Below, piece by piece: positions 35,982 through 48,829 of a DNA stretch of 64,000 nt. Within the stretch, counting starts at the first letter, position 1; the number at the start of each line of letters is the position of its first letter. This DNA is from Pagrus major (taxonomy: Eukaryota; Chordata; Actinopteri; Spariformes; Sparidae), in assembly GCF_040436345.1 (NCBI RefSeq), contig NC_133227.1:17985501-18049500 (forward strand), given 5' to 3'. The notes under the pieces were generated by a model. It saw only the letters and a program-made list of their open reading frames with translations. It made no database searches and was not told where the DNA came from. Made by a program: the position numbers and the translations under genes.

Positions 35982-36965
35982 CAGAGATTAAATTGGGCCG
36001 GAGCCCTCCGGAGCTCAGCTCCGCCTCCTCACCTCGTCAGTACAGCCAGCAGGAGCTGAGCTCCCTCTGCTTCAGTGTTTTATTGTAATCATGGGTGTAG
36101 CTACCATTATATAACTCTTTAAAATCATTAACTTGGATCCCCATCAATACATCAGCCTGTTCACTCAGCGCTGTTGTCAGAGCGCTGTGTCAGAGCTTCA
36201 TTACTGAATCCGTTCCACTTGTTTATTGAGATAAAACCTGAACCAAAGAAACTCCAGTCCACGTTTTCACTGCTACCGGCATCTTCTCGCATACCGGGCA
36301 AGTGCACACACGCACGCACACACACACAGTGCTGCTGACGCACAGAAGGTGGGTGAACTGTCACAGCAAAATGTTAACTTTGTTAATTTACTGAAACTAA
36401 ATGTCTGTATTTTTCACCTTTGTTTCTGTGATAAAGTCTCTACACAGCTAATGCTACATTAGCAAATAGTGAAAAGATGAGGAGGGCGAGTAGTTTTCTC
36501 ATTCTCATCTCATTAGCTAACCGTTAAGACGAGCTAATGCCACGTTAGTGTTTCCCATTAATTAAGTCATTCCGCCAGTCTCTCACTGAAAAAAAAAACT
36601 CCACCACCTCTCCTGACATCTAGGTTCTAATTTGTGAGTCAGCGACAGATGCAGGATGCAGGGACAGTGCAGAGATCCTTTGCTGTGGTGAGTAACGTAA
36701 TGAAAGGGATACGACAGTTTAGATGCTAGATGTGAATTGATTGTGTATATTGTGAATACGTTTAACAAATTACAGTGTAGATTGATGGTGAAATGTAGGC
36801 TTAATAAGATACCAATATGTGAATGTGAGATATAATCAAGTAGGCCATAAGTTGATAAAATATGTATTAAGCCAATGGTGCAAGGTAAAAAAAAATATTT
36901 TGAGAGATAATGACCGCTGAGTGAAGAAGGGCTCCCCCTCCTTACAAAAGCCAATTTAACCACTG
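35982..36965. mobile_element. Non-autonomous hAT element, 984 bp
   Basis: Ends CAGAGATTAAATTGG and, inverted, CAGTGGTTAAATTGG; both are followed within the element by (g)gagccc. Flanked by the exact 8-bp duplication atgacaac at 35974-35981 and 36966-36973. No transposase coding is seen; internal open frames have no domain. Confidence 0.85.
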
Positions 36966-37047
36966 ATGACAACCATTACTACCACAGCCCCATCTATCAA
37001 AAGACTGCTGGATAAGTTGAACACCAATTTAAAAGTGGACTAGGATG

Positions 37048-37048
<1 letters not shown>

Positions 37049-37108
<60 letters not shown>

Positions 37109-37118
37109 GGATAGATAG
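37049..37118 (+). repeat. (GATA)n microsatellite
   Basis: About 16 consecutive gata/agat units with one gatg interruption near 37107. Confidence 0.95.
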
Positions 37119-37373
37119 ATTGTAAGGTGCTCTAAAAGAATGTGTGCCATGGTGTGGTGCAAAGGAGTATTACAGTGCAAGGCTAAAGCCTAAAAAATAG
37201 CATTAAATATGGACAATAGAGAATAAAAGAGAATAATGTAAACAGTAGGAGAGACACAAATCAACAGCAAATATTAGAGTATTAGGTATTAAGTATGCAG
37301 GGTAAATCAGAGAAATCAAGGAGCATTGCAGTTGTTAATGGTGTGCTTTTAAGTGCCTTAAAGTAATATGAGG

Positions 37374-38210
37374 TCGGTTGCACTTTATTTTAGAGAACAT
37401 GTGGTACATAAGCTGTACTTTTTGTTAAATAAGACAAAAACTAGAAATAACTAGGTCTTTATTAGACAGGAAACATACACAGGGTATCTCAGTAATCTAA
37501 TAAAGATGTAATAAGCCATAATTTGTGCCAAATTAGGTATGAACTAGAAATAATATGGTCTTTTTTAGACAGAAAACAAAGACAGTTGTAAACTAAGTAC
37601 ACTTATAAGATGTAATAATCCGTCATTTGTATTAAATTCGGCAAAACCTAGAAATATATTCTTTAAAAAAAGTGTAACATAATATTTAACAAGCTGAATT
37701 TTATATCAAATTAGACACATTTTTGAAATAATACATATATTTATATCCTCATTATAAACCATACACCTAAATTCCTAAACTGTAATTACAAACTGCATAT
37801 AATGCATTATTAGAGCTAAAATGTACTATACTTAGACACTACTATAACAAATTATACTCTAATTAGAAACCAAACAGGAGATCCTCATAGACTATCACAA
37901 GATTATGCAATAAGAAATCAAATGCAAGACCATATCAGATCCATAATAGATTAGTTAGATGCTAGTTTACCTTTCTACCAAATAATACTGTAGACACCAC
38001 ACTGTGAGACAATTGTAGTGCCATATTAATAATGGTCTGACAAAGAACAGAGCTCTGAGGATGATGCATTTACTGGGCTTTATTCACCATAGTTTCACTT
38101 TATTACAGGGTAATGAGTTGCTAATTACAACCTTGTTAGACCCTTATTAGACAGATGTTAATTAGCGACACATTACAAGAAAATTGTGCTGTAAAATGAA
38201 GCACACACCA
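37374..38210. repeat. MITE-like AT-rich repeat
   Basis: Left ggttgcactttattttagag and right (inverted) ggtgtgtgcttcattttaca are loosely complementary. The inside consists of recurring aataatcc/aatctaataaagatgtaa-like words with repeated ttagac segments. Probably an old non-autonomous DNA element; no target duplication is clear. Confidence 0.45.
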
Positions 38211-39116
38211 TCTTATTTCCTACTTGTTGGACCCTTATAACACATCTTAGAGGCTAATTAGCGGCACATGACATCACACCCCCCGTTTGGCTGGTCCAGT
38301 ACAATTTTATACTTCTGACAACTATTTCCAGTAACATGTAATTTAAAAAAGTGGCAACAGGATAAAGCATCAACTGTCCCTTCCTGAGTGTGACAGCATT
38401 TCTCCAGCCTGGTGGGCTGTCATCTTAACTGCTTGGAGTGTGCTCCCGCTTACTTCAGTGGGCAGAGTGTGCAGTGACTTGGGGCATAGGCTAATATTGT
38501 GGTGACTTTTGTCTTCAGTGTGAATGTGTTTTATCTGCACTTACTCCCCTGTCAAGAGACTCTGCAGTAGTGACAGATATATATCGGCTCCGGTTCTGAT
38601 AAACACAGGTGAACACATTAATATTTGCCCCCTGTCAAGCGCAATACTATGATGCCCATTGAAAGGATGCTAACTTGTTTTAATCCCATTCGTCTCTGTT
38701 CAAGCAGCACGTTAACATCATTCAGTGGGCACTGAGTTTGAAAAAGAGACTTAAGTAAAAGATATTAAAAGTAACCGTTGTTAGTGGCTTCCATGCCTCT
38801 CAGCTACCTGATTGGTACTCCGCAAGTGAAGCAAGATGTTTCACTCCTTAGCAACTTCCATTAATCGCTTCATAAAAACAATGGGCTGTCAGCTCGGAGC
38901 ACAGCAGCGTGCAGAGCAAATGTCATTGCTAGATTCAGACCAACATGTGTGCCCCTGGCCATGTTGGTCTCAAAGTGAAGTGTAGTCAGGCGCACTGATG
39001 GCGGATTGCCATCTTGAGTCAGCAGAAAGCGACAGCACCATAGACCTACAAAAAGCTGGTCTGGAGTAAAGAGCTCAATCTGTTTGCTGATATTTAAAGA
39101 GCGCATTATTCACATT
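38211..39116. other. Non-coding sequence
   Basis: No family or exon recognised. Confidence 0.4.
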
Positions 39117-39697
39117 GTTACGTTTTAGCGGTTAAACAAGGTGAGGACCCAAATGCAGACAACACACGGGAGGTAGGATAAGGGAAACAAAAGGCGAGCT
39201 TTAATTAAACAAAGCTGAATATACAAAAACCAAGGAATCCAGATAAACCAAAAACAAGTCACAAGGACAAAAAACAAAGTAGCAACAAAAATGGTTGAAA
39301 CAAAGTGCAAACAAAAGCAAAGTACAAATCAATGAAAACAGCAAGGAGCAAAAACCGGAAACATGCCATGGGGAGACACAAGGAAAGACTGGAGAAGATT
39401 CTGGTGGAGAACACAGGGTTACATCACGGGGAAATGCGGACAAACATGGAGGAAGACAGTCCAAGACGGAATGAACTGACCAAGACACGAGAGAGAACAA
39501 AGACTATATACACAGACACACTAACGAGGGGATCAGGAACAGGTGGAGTGAGGGGGGAAAAGGACAGGTGAGGGAAGTAACTGAAAAACACTGGGAGGAA
39601 AGAACACACAGGAGGAACTGAAAAGCAAGAAGTGACAGATGAGGGCATAATATCAAAATAAAACAGGAAACACAAGAACATAAACTGGGATCATAAC
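39117..39697 (-). repeat. LTR-like dispersed repeat, copy 2
   Basis: Minus strand begins TGTTATGATCCCAG and ends CTAAAACGTAACA; same family as 18507-19250 (shared gaggacccaaatgcagac and ggcgagctttaat). It is shorter than copy 1, which has an extra repeated tail. No convincing flanking duplication. Confidence 0.55.
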
Positions 39698-40582
39698 ACA
39701 GGTAGCAAGATGCGTCTACTCAGGCGGGTTCACACCATGTGTATACACTCTGAACAGCGCCACGCACATATGCGCATGTTGATGTAGAGATGCACATATC
39801 GTTTCTGCTGCTGGAGGATCGATGCAGGTAATGTCATTAATATTTTCCTCATTAAGGATTTATTTCTCGGCTCTCATCCCACCCGTTATTGATCAGGATG
39901 ATACTTTTTATGACCCATCCCGCCTGATCCAAGGACTGAGATCCATGCACATACAGAGGGATGCGCAGCAGCACTCCTCCTCCTCCTAGGTTAAATATTT
40001 TTACATATGCAGTAAAACAGAGTTCTTGATGGGACAGATGATTGTGAAATGGCGAAGCAGAGGGTCCAGCAGTCGAGTAACACATCCCTGTCCCTCAGCA
40101 GCGAGTGCCACTGTTAAATATGTGCCAGGTCCCAGGGCACCTGGCTATTAAAGTGAATGGGAGAGGAAGCTCAGATTGGTTTAATTTATGTAAACAAACT
40201 CATGACTTCTTCAGAGTCTACTTACAACCCATTTGTGCCCTGCCTCACTTTGCTCCAAGATTATTCGCCCTTTAACTAGCAAAATTTACACAAAATTCAA
40301 AGGTATGGACATGCCCTAAACGCACCACGCCTTGCTCTATAGACCATGCACTATAGTCCATCTAAATAGTGCCCAAGTGTGTAATTCAGAATTTTTTGGA
40401 CGGGACAGAGAACTGATGAACTTGTGCTAAACCCTTGCTCACTTGACCAGGTCATTAAATAGGTCTTTTCTGACTGGGAGCCAATTGACAAGCTCCACTT
40501 TTACAGAACGGCCTGGAAAGACTCATGGAAGAGGAGCAATGGATGTTGTGTGCCAATTGGTGGCATCCTAAGCAAGTATTAA
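39698..40582. other. Non-coding sequence
   Basis: No coding or known repeat recognised. Confidence 0.35.
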
Positions 40583-41355
40583 AGGAATAGTTCACTCTAG
40601 AATGAAATTCAGTCATTATCAACTCACCCTCATGCTGATGAGAAGTCCGGTGTAGTTTTTTATTCCTCAAAGTGCAGCTGGAGACCCGTGGGGGTACCGT
40701 CCTGCAGCAAAAATCCATATAACGGGCGTCAATGGCGTCCGAGACGAAAAGGTCCATAAAACTACACAAAAACTTTGTAATATGCCTCCATACCGCTCGC
40801 CCACTGCAATCCAAGTGTCCTGAAGCGGCGACATCCAGAGTTTACTGGAAACAACGTCATTTAGTACATTTTTCTAGCCTAAACAGTCACTATACTATAT
40901 TTGCCTGGAGGCACGCAACCGCATGCACGCGAGTCTCCCTTACAGCTGCTTGCACTACAGAAGCTGCGCCAGACAAGATCAAGGAGAACTCGCGATAGAT
41001 ACACACCGGTATTTAGCGACTGAGCGACACACAAACACAAGAGGGATCTGCCTGCACTAGTGATTTGAAACTTTTAAACATCCATCAAATCCACCAAACA
41101 ACACCAAACACCAAACGAGAGTCAACAGCAGAATAAGCTGCTTGGCAGAGAAGATATGGCAAAGTTTCATGGGCGCAACCCACATACCTAGCTCTGCTGC
41201 TCATCCCACAAATGTATGATCCTTACAAATATGGCACCATTTAAAAGGAAAATAAACAGGCTTTCCAATGGTATACGATTTATTGCCAAGAAGCATTGTT
41301 ACAACAAAGAAATAATCTACCAAACACAAATTTTCTTACTTTTTGTGCTATGTTT
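40583..41355. repeat. DNA-element copy related to 28190-30125
   Basis: Begins aaggaatagttcactctaga, a teleost repeat start. The stretch 41050-41340 is the reverse complement of 28200-28361 plus 29857-29945, with the hAT site unoccupied. Right end cttactttttgtgctatgtt matches the terminus near 30120. Open frames have no domain. Confidence 0.6.
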
Positions 41356-42860
41356 AGTTGCGAGTGGGAATGGTTACGTTTCACACCATTGGCATCATAC
41401 CTCCACCCCTTTCTGCAGAAGACTACAAAGACAGAGGAAGCCCAGAACTCCTCCAGTTCCTATCTTTTCTTCTCTTCAGTTCAGTGTCTTGACCTCCAAG
41501 CCATTGACCCTTTGCCGAGGGAGGGACGATAGCCCATCCACCTGGTGTCTACTCACTGTCCAGATGGAGATCTGCATAACCCAGAGTATACAGAAATGCA
41601 TCGATCCATTGCATGCACTCCATCTGTGAAAGACAAAAGGCAGGAACAAAAGAACTTTGAATCCACACCCTGCTAAATGGTGTGTGTGTGTGTGTGTGTG
41701 TGTGTGCTGCAGATAGAGAAAGAGAGAAAGAGAGAGACATGAAGATGAACTGATTATGACAGACACATTCTGAGGAAATCTGTTCAGGTCAGGCTGTCCG
41801 ACAACTTATATTTTCTAACACGACCAAAGTTAGAAAATTCTAAACTATGACCATCTCTGGCAAACACTGCCACCACGCCTCCACACTTTTTTGAAGATGA
41901 CTCCACCCTGCCGCCTGCTGAGAGGCCCAGTCTGCTCAAGACGAAACAACTGAGACCTCCAGAAATCTCACAATAAGAAACGCATTGACTGGTGAAGCTG
42001 CTACGTGGGACCAAACCGTCAGAAAGCATCTGAGAGCTCCACAGCCGGAACAGCATTGCTTCTCTTCCACCCATCCAGAACAACATGTTCTCTGCCATCT
42101 GAAGGATCAGGTGAAGCAAATCCTTTTCCTGTGATCATCGGGTTGATTCTCTAGATCGCTGATAGAAATTAAGAAGTGTTAGGCCTAGTTAAAATTAGGA
42201 TCTCCCATCAACATGGTATCTATTTACTTCAAATATTTTTCTTTGGCTTCTCCCCTCTCTCAGCTGCTGAATGGTGTCTTCACGCTAGGCAATCTGTACC
42301 GTGCCCAAGCATGTTTGACCCCCAAAGTCCAGTTTGTTTGACTAGTGTGAGCGCTCCATACTGTGCTCAAGCACGGTACATTTCCTTGGCCCTGGCAGGG
42401 TTGAAAGTAGGGTTGCTCATGCACGAGCACAAGCATGTCTGCGCAACGTGGACATGAAGTATAATCATGTGTATTACGCTGCCATGCATAATTAAGAAAT
42501 CCAGGAATGCGAGAGGGCTGTCTATGACCAAAACCACACAAAATAAGCTACAAAAAAGTCAGTAAAGTTAGTAATGTTCTCTGTGTTGTTCTTCATTGTG
42601 CTGCGACGTGATGACGTATGTACAAGAGGTAACTGTGCTCAGGCCCCAACAGGGGACTGGGGAGGAGGGACAATCATGCTTCAGCATAGTACAGAACAAC
42701 TGGGCCAAGTGTGAGTGTCTGTGTGCCCCTAAGTGAATTTTATTTGTATTTGTTGCATTTATTCTTATTCATTCGTGGTGCCCCAAGGTGAATTAAATGC
42801 TAATTAAATTCTGTTTCATGTAAATAATGATTCATTCTGATAGCTGGAAGTGCTTATAAA
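41356..42860. other. Non-coding sequence with (TG)n
   Basis: A (TG)n microsatellite lies at about 41682-41707, followed by GA-rich sequence. About 42270-42430 resembles a MITE (recurring accgtgcccaagc and ctcaagcacggta), but boundaries are unclear. The minus-strand frame at 41784-42119 has no recognisable domain. Confidence 0.4.
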
Positions 42861-42869
42861 TCTGTGCTT

Positions 42870-43330
42870 CCAAATGTGTTGGTGAACATGAATATGGTGG
42901 TTGTGCAGCAGACGCTAAATTAAAATGTTCTTATAGTGGCAGGGAGCACAAATCAATGCTGTGATGTACAAAAAAGAGCCAAGGAAATTCAAAGATATAA
43001 AGTGCAAAATAAAGCATCACACGCTGAAGCAGCAAAGCAAATCTTGCGAAGTATGATAGTGAAACCACATCCATTCACCCCAGACACTGAATCTACCAGA
43101 AACTTCCCTAGACTACCTCAGGTGCATAATCCAAGCCACATTAGTTCACATAAGTGTGCAGTGAAAGAGGACACTTTGATAGTGGATAAGTTCAACTGTG
43201 TGGGTTCGTTTGGAAAGTTGTGAATGTTACTATGCTACTGACAAAGGAAAGGTCAAGGCTTAAGACTATAGTTCAAGCAGCAGATGAGTATCTGGGCAAT
43301 AAAGATCTGACTGAGAGATGAGATGTTACC
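42870..43330 (+). mobile_element. LINE ORF1 fragment (zinc-knuckle protein)
   Basis: Reads KCSYSGREHKS (a degraded CX2CX4H knuckle), then RAKEIQRYKVQNKASHAEAAKQI. This is the segment after the last zinc knuckle in the ORF1/gag protein of I-like fish LINEs (EIQ..K....SYAEAVKQ pattern). The open part is 42936-43223, with a stop in the knuckle region. Possibly the same family as the ORF2 fragments at 49500 and 57260. Confidence 0.6.
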
Positions 43331-43437
43331 AGTGTTGTGAAAATCGGATCTGATATTCAGCATTTTGTGATGATCAGAATCTGTGTTTTTTAAATCTGTT
43401 TTCCCTCATTCTACAAAGGCCTTATTGAGAATGGTCA

Positions 43438-44735
43438 AGATTTTATTCAACTTTATTTATATAGCACCTTTCAAACAATTCAAAATGCAATCAAAAGGGC
43501 TGTACAAGTGATTGATAAAAGAAAAAACGTGGTATAAAAACAGGTTTAGAGACGAATGCACACTAGTTGCAATAAAATGAAAAGTTAAAATAATAAAAGA
43601 TAAAGAATAAAAGATAAAAACAAGCAATAAAAATAATGATGGAAATAAAATAAAATATTGCATGTAAAATTTTGATTTAAAAAGTTTATAAAATATAACA
43701 TAAGAATAAGAATAATAACAACAACAGTAAAATGTCAATAAAATATGTACAAAAAATGTTTTAGGACTATGATGAAAACGAAATAAATTAAAATAAGTAT
43801 AAACATTAAAACCATAAAAATTATAAGACATTTTTAAAAATTATAAGACACTACATAAAAGTGAGACTGAATAGACAGGTTTGTAGTTTAGGTTTAAAAG
43901 TATCAATATTTCCAGCTCCTCTCAGATTCTCTGGCAGGCTGTTCCAATGGCTCAGAGCATAATGGCTGAAAGCAGCATCACCAAATGTTTTTTTGGTTTT
44001 GTAACAAAGCATACATGAGCCTTAAAATTACAATCTGAGTCAAAGATCACTCCAAAATTTCTGGCTTCTTGGCTTGGGTTTATGCCTAGTTTGCCTAGTT
44101 AGAAGGCAATTTTCTCTCTCTGAGCCTTTGAACCAATGTTCATCACTTCCGTTTTGTCCTGGTTGACCTGTGAGAAGTTCTGTGACGTCCAGGCCTTAAT
44201 ATCTAAAATACAGTTAAAAAGTGAGTCAATCGGCCCAGTGTCATCAGGAGACACGACCACATAGAGCTCAGTGTCATCTGCATATCTGTGGAAAGAGATG
44301 CTGTGCCTCCTGATGACACTGCCCAGGGGTAGCATGTACAAATTAAAAAGTAACGGTCCTAAAATTGAGCACAGGCAACCTCATAGCGATTTGAGAAACA
44401 GTCGCCTATGGATACAAAACATTTTTTTCATTTTTTCCACAAAGATACAAGTAAAAGCAATTTAAAACAATTCCAGACAGGCGAACATGCTCACTTAATC
44501 TATTTAAAAGAATGTGGTGGTCCACAGTATCAGAAGCTGCACTAAGGTCAAGTAACACCAGAACTGCATCTGAAAAAGAGTTCCTGTGTATGTGAACTGT
44601 AACCAGGCTGTTTATGTTTGGTCCTTTTAAGGCTCTGTTGGCTTTATTGTGTTCAGCTGAAATGATGGGTTTAATAAAAATCCACCGAGGTGGGTAAGAG
44701 AAGATAGAGATGGCAGTTGGGAGGGGGATGTCCAG
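43438..44735 (-). mobile_element. Degraded LINE (RT centre to 3' tail)
   Basis: The minus strand starts on the right with RT text and ends on the left in gctatataaataaagttgaa, a LINE-type 3' tail. The clear coding piece is 44341-44099: GSVIRRHSISFHRYADDTEL with an intact YADD box, then CILDIKAWTSQNFSQVNQDKTEVMNIG. The remaining sequence has several stops; an AT-rich expansion at 43550-43850 interrupts the C-terminal region. Confidence 0.75.
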
Positions 44736-45186
44736 CCTTTATCAAAGAAGGAATCTCTTATTGGAGAGTAGTGAGCAGGCCCATAGCTACTTTTGAGGAC
44801 ACCAAGACCATGTCCTTGTTATTTTTTCTGGGTCGTTATTAAAAATGTTAATGTATACATTTCAAAAAATGTTAAATTTAAGTGGCCAATTGCTAAACTA
44901 CTTTGTTGTTGAATAAAGGTTGTCATCATCTCATCCAGCCAGCTCTAAACTAAAGCTCGTTACACGGCATGCTGTATATGTAATGAATTACGCATGTACA
45001 GTCCACTCATTCACTTTGTGTGCAAGTGCCAAGGGGCTGCACCTGACCTACACACTCAAAACAAGTAATGGGGCAACGAGTTATACCACAGGGACAGAAA
45101 CAGAAGGAGTTACGTTCAAGTTCTCAGCTCACAAATGATTAATCTATATTAACTATGACGTGTCCAAACTTTTGCGCACAGAGTCA
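44736..45186. other. Non-coding sequence
   Basis: Nothing recognised between the LINE and the hAT element. Confidence 0.35.
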
Positions 45187-45194
45187 GTTGGGAG

Positions 45195-46586
45195 TAGGGT
45201 TGCCAACTCCCTGAAAAATAAATAAGGGACAGCTGGCAGGGCCGGCTGACCCGATTGCGTTCACCCCTGCCGGGTTGGTGAAATTTTTTGTGTGTGAAAC
45301 GATTTTTAAATTATTTTACTCAAACCTGAATTTAATTCAATGCATGTTTTTGAGTGATACGAATACATGGAAAACAAATTATTATTCAACAATTTATTTT
45401 TTAGTGAAAAATAAATCTTTTCAACAGAAATCTGTCCTGCTTAACTTAACAGAATAAAATAAATATTTCTTTAACAGAACTGTCCTGCTTAACTGAAAAC
45501 AGTATAAAATAACAGAAAACAATAGAAAGTTAGTGCATTTAGTGCAATAAAAAAAGTGCAAAGAGAAAGTCTGTGGAAAAGTTGTAAACATAAACACTTT
45601 GTGCCTCAAAGGCCATGGCTGTACAGTTGTAGTAAATAAGAAAAAAAAAGATTGAACTCATGAACTCAAAAGCTCAATGCTACGTCATGTGGACACAGTC
45701 TATTTTTTCCATTTGTATTTCTTTTGAGCTTTCGCTGCAGTAAGGAGCTGTCTTTCAGTGCCACAGAGTAAAACTCTGAGCAAGACATTTCATAATTGAA
45801 ACTGACAATGAGCTCACTCCTAATTAGTTCAGCTGATCATTTATTCCGCACATCAGTCCACTTACTTTTCTTGAAAGAGAAAATCCTCTCCACAAACCCA
45901 GTGGAAAATGGGATGCTGAGGACAAAGGATACAACAGCCTGGATGTTGGGGAGGTCATCTGCCTGGAGGTCAGCTTGCATCCACCTCTATGCTGTTCCCT
46001 TGGACTGCCACTTTTCCTTCTCCTGAGATACTGTAGTGAGGCTCTCCAGAAGGGTGTTTCCTGGTTTTGTTGTCCCTCACGTTTCTAACGTGTCCACCAC
46101 TAGAAGCATGCTGTTTCACGTCAAACAGTCCACCATGGGCTACAGAAAAAGTGTGCCGGCAGACAGTGCAGTGCGCCTTGCAGACATTATCCTGCACTTT
46201 TCCAGCCACATTTTCTTTTTCCCTTTGGAGTCTGTATTTTTGCAGCCTTTTCTTTTTTTCTCTCGGAGGAGTAACGTTACTGCTTGTGGTGGAAGGCGTA
46301 CCGTCTGCAGTGTCCTGTGAATCCGTGTCGTCCGTGTTGTCCAGTTGCCCCAGCCTCTTGTCTTCCGGTATCTTCTTGCAAGCAACAGTACCTCAACCAA
46401 TAAGAAGAGCCGGATTCTGCATTGTTATTCTCGTGTGTGAGTGTGCTGTCAGCTCATTGGTCACAGAGCAGGAGAGGGCTGGCAATAAGATTACCGTAAA
46501 CTTTCATATAAAACGCCCTGTCATTCATTGATTCCATTGACATTTTAAAGACCATTTTGATTCTCACAGAAAAATGGGCAACCCTA
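45195..46586 (-). mobile_element. hAT element with BED-type finger remnant
   Basis: 1392 bp with perfect 10-bp inverted ends TAGGGTTGCC / GGCAACCCTA and an exact 8-bp duplication gttgggag at 45187-45194 and 46587-46594. On the minus strand a transposase N-terminus is present (46270-45970); the catalytic domain is missing, so it is a deletion derivative. Confidence 0.88.
45970..46270 (-). pseudogene. hAT transposase BED-like finger
   Basis: Reads KLQKYRLQ-like, then KVQDNVCKAHCTVCRHTFSV, AHGGLFDVKQHASSGGH. The pattern C..C...FS..HGG..D...H.....H is the DNA-binding BED-like finger of one group of fish hAT transposases. The upstream 46400-46210 frame is offset, showing a frameshift; protein ends soon after the finger. 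Confidence 0.7.
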
Positions 46587-46594
46587 GTTGGGAG

Positions 46595-47556
46595 TATCTG
46601 TAACAGTCTGTAAGGAGTTTTCGACACTGTCAGTTACAACAATATTCACGGTACGAAATGCATTACAACAACAGTTAAACTGCACAACAGCAGTTTTAAA
46701 TGAACAATTAGCCTTCCAGCTGCAGTCACACTGTCTGTTACCGCCTACTCCAAAAGTGGCCTGTGCCAGGCTTCCTGTGAGGTTCATAGAAGATCATATC
46801 AGGGCAATAATTATGTTTATGTATGTATGAGACATAAGTCAGTCTCTTCTTGGGCATTGTGCTGCTATAGATTTTGTAATTATAAGATTTTCTGATTCCT
46901 TTTGCTCTCTGCCGCCTTCCTGAATCTCTGCAGACCGGACATGAGGAACAGATAGAGAGTTGTGTGTTCAGTAATTATTACCAAATCATTACTGTGACCT
47001 CATTACAACTATTCCATTAATCACTGATGAGAAATAAAAAAGGGCATGTTATTGGTATATACTTTATAGAAGATTATTATTATATATTATTATTAAGACA
47101 TATTAGGTCATTGGGTCATTGTATCTTTATTTATCTTTCTATATTTTTATACAACATTGAATCTATGGAACATAGTAGTATTTTTTAAAACATACATACA
47201 CATTTTCTAAGTCAAAACAATTCCTGCTCCTCTAAAAGCTCCTGTAAAACCACTAAATTTAAAATGAATTAGGATATTTCCCCCAAGCCTGGCTACCCTA
47301 CACCCAGGCATATCAAAAAAAGAGTGTGAGCAGTAATGGCCAGTAGGCTCCAGTAAATCAGGTAAGCAGTGTTCCTGGCTCCAAAAAAAAAGCATCCACT
47401 GCAGTTCTGCTCTTCTGCTCAGAAACAAAGTCATATGGAGTGGTGATTTCAGTGCTCACAAAACATTATGGGGAGAGAGGACAACAGACTACAATGGACA
47501 GATTATAGAAGAACTGAATACAAAAGGACTGGTTTGTATTGTCTTCACTTTTGGGA
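46595..47556. other. Non-coding sequence
   Basis: No coding signal; AT-rich near 47030-47180. Confidence 0.35.
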
Positions 47557-47804
47557 CCCTCTGGTATCCCTCGGGTCAAATTGACCCGGAACATATTTGG
47601 GGTTTTAAAAAAAATTCTGAAATAAAATTTTACTTGTCTTTATCTCAATTTCAAACAATAGAGATAACATATATGTTTAATGATTGCAATCAGTCTGTAC
47701 TAGAACACAGTTAACAATGAAAGTGTGATGCATTTTTTTGTCATAAGGTTATAATTTATGTTAAAAAATCCACTGTTGTCAAGTATGACCTCTGGCTTAC
47801 GGTC

Positions 47805-48483
47805 TCACCTGCTACTTATTGTTCCATCCCTGTGTAAAGTGCTCATGAGCACCACATTTTTTCCTTTTTTTGGTACGTAAGATACCAGGGCAGTGTTGGC
47901 CGTGAACATAAAGTTGGAGGAATGGACTGGCCTTTTCTTCACAGTTAGAACCTCAGGTGGGAGCTCCATCCTATTTTTCTGGATTGTTCCAACCATTGTC
48001 AGCTTTCTTTTGAGAAGCTCCTGTCCCAGGTTGTATGACGTGAAAAAATTGGCGCGGGTAATGTTGTGGCCACTGAGGCCTTGTGACAAATCTAGCACCA
48101 CTCGTGTCCCCTGGTTTCTTTCAGCAGCTCCTCCTTCTGGCTTCCCTGTATAAATTTGCATATTCCATGCATAAGATGAATGATTTTGATGCCATACCTT
48201 GCTAGATTTGAGGGCATATGCTGCCTGAAAGGGCAGTGACCTCTAAACCCCACAAGCCATTCGTCCACAGTTACATTGGGCCCAGGGTTGTAAAGACGGG
48301 GAGCTTAGACAAATATGTCTGTGGGGCTCTTCCAGTGGCTGGCTCTTGGGCTGCTCCAGCGGCCGCCTCTGGTGCTCCTTGTGGTGCATATTCGGAGTCA
48401 TCATCCTCTCCCACATCGCTGTGTGCCTGACTCTCTTCAAATATAAACTCTAAAGCCCTCTGACAGCTAAATCTTTTGGTCAT
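47805..48483 (-). pseudogene. piggyBac transposase, partial
   Basis: The N-terminus MTKRFSCQRALEFIFEES with an acidic DDD-rich segment (48483-48274) is joined, after loss of most of the N-terminal half, to NVTVDEWLVGFRGHCPFRQH near 48280, which contains one catalytic Asp (DExL). A frameshift near 48170 precedes MQIYTGKPEGGAAERNQGTR, then VVLDLSQGLSGHNITRANFF (second Asp in VLD) and YVPKKGKNVVLMSTLHRD, stopping at 47805. The third catalytic Asp and the C-terminal cysteine-rich domain are absent. Family: fish PGBD4-like piggyBac. Not functional. Confidence 0.85.
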
Positions 48484-48701
48484 ACTGAGGGTGGAAGATT
48501 CTGTACTGTGATGTAGAGGTATTTATCTCTTTTGTCCCACCCCCTTGATGTGTAGGTGCGAGGCATATAGTGCGAGAAAATGTTTGGTGTTTTACAAGTT
48601 TATAAGTGGTGTGCAGGTGGACACATGACAGAAGGTAAAGAGTGTGGGAAAGTGAGAGCAAACAGCTTCTCTGTGCTTAGATTATAATAATGTAACATTA
48701 T

Positions 48702-48702
<1 letters not shown>

Positions 48703-48747
<45 letters not shown>

Positions 48748-48795
48748 ATGTCTGTGTGTGTTTGTGTCTGTGTATGTGTGTGTGTGTGTGGGCAT
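48703..48795 (+). repeat. (TG)n microsatellite
   Basis: Long TG/GT tract with occasional interruptions; the CVCV-type open frames across it are artefacts. Confidence 0.95.
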
Positions 48796-48829
48796 GTTTC
48801 TGTGTGTCTCTGTGTATGCAGGCGGGTCT

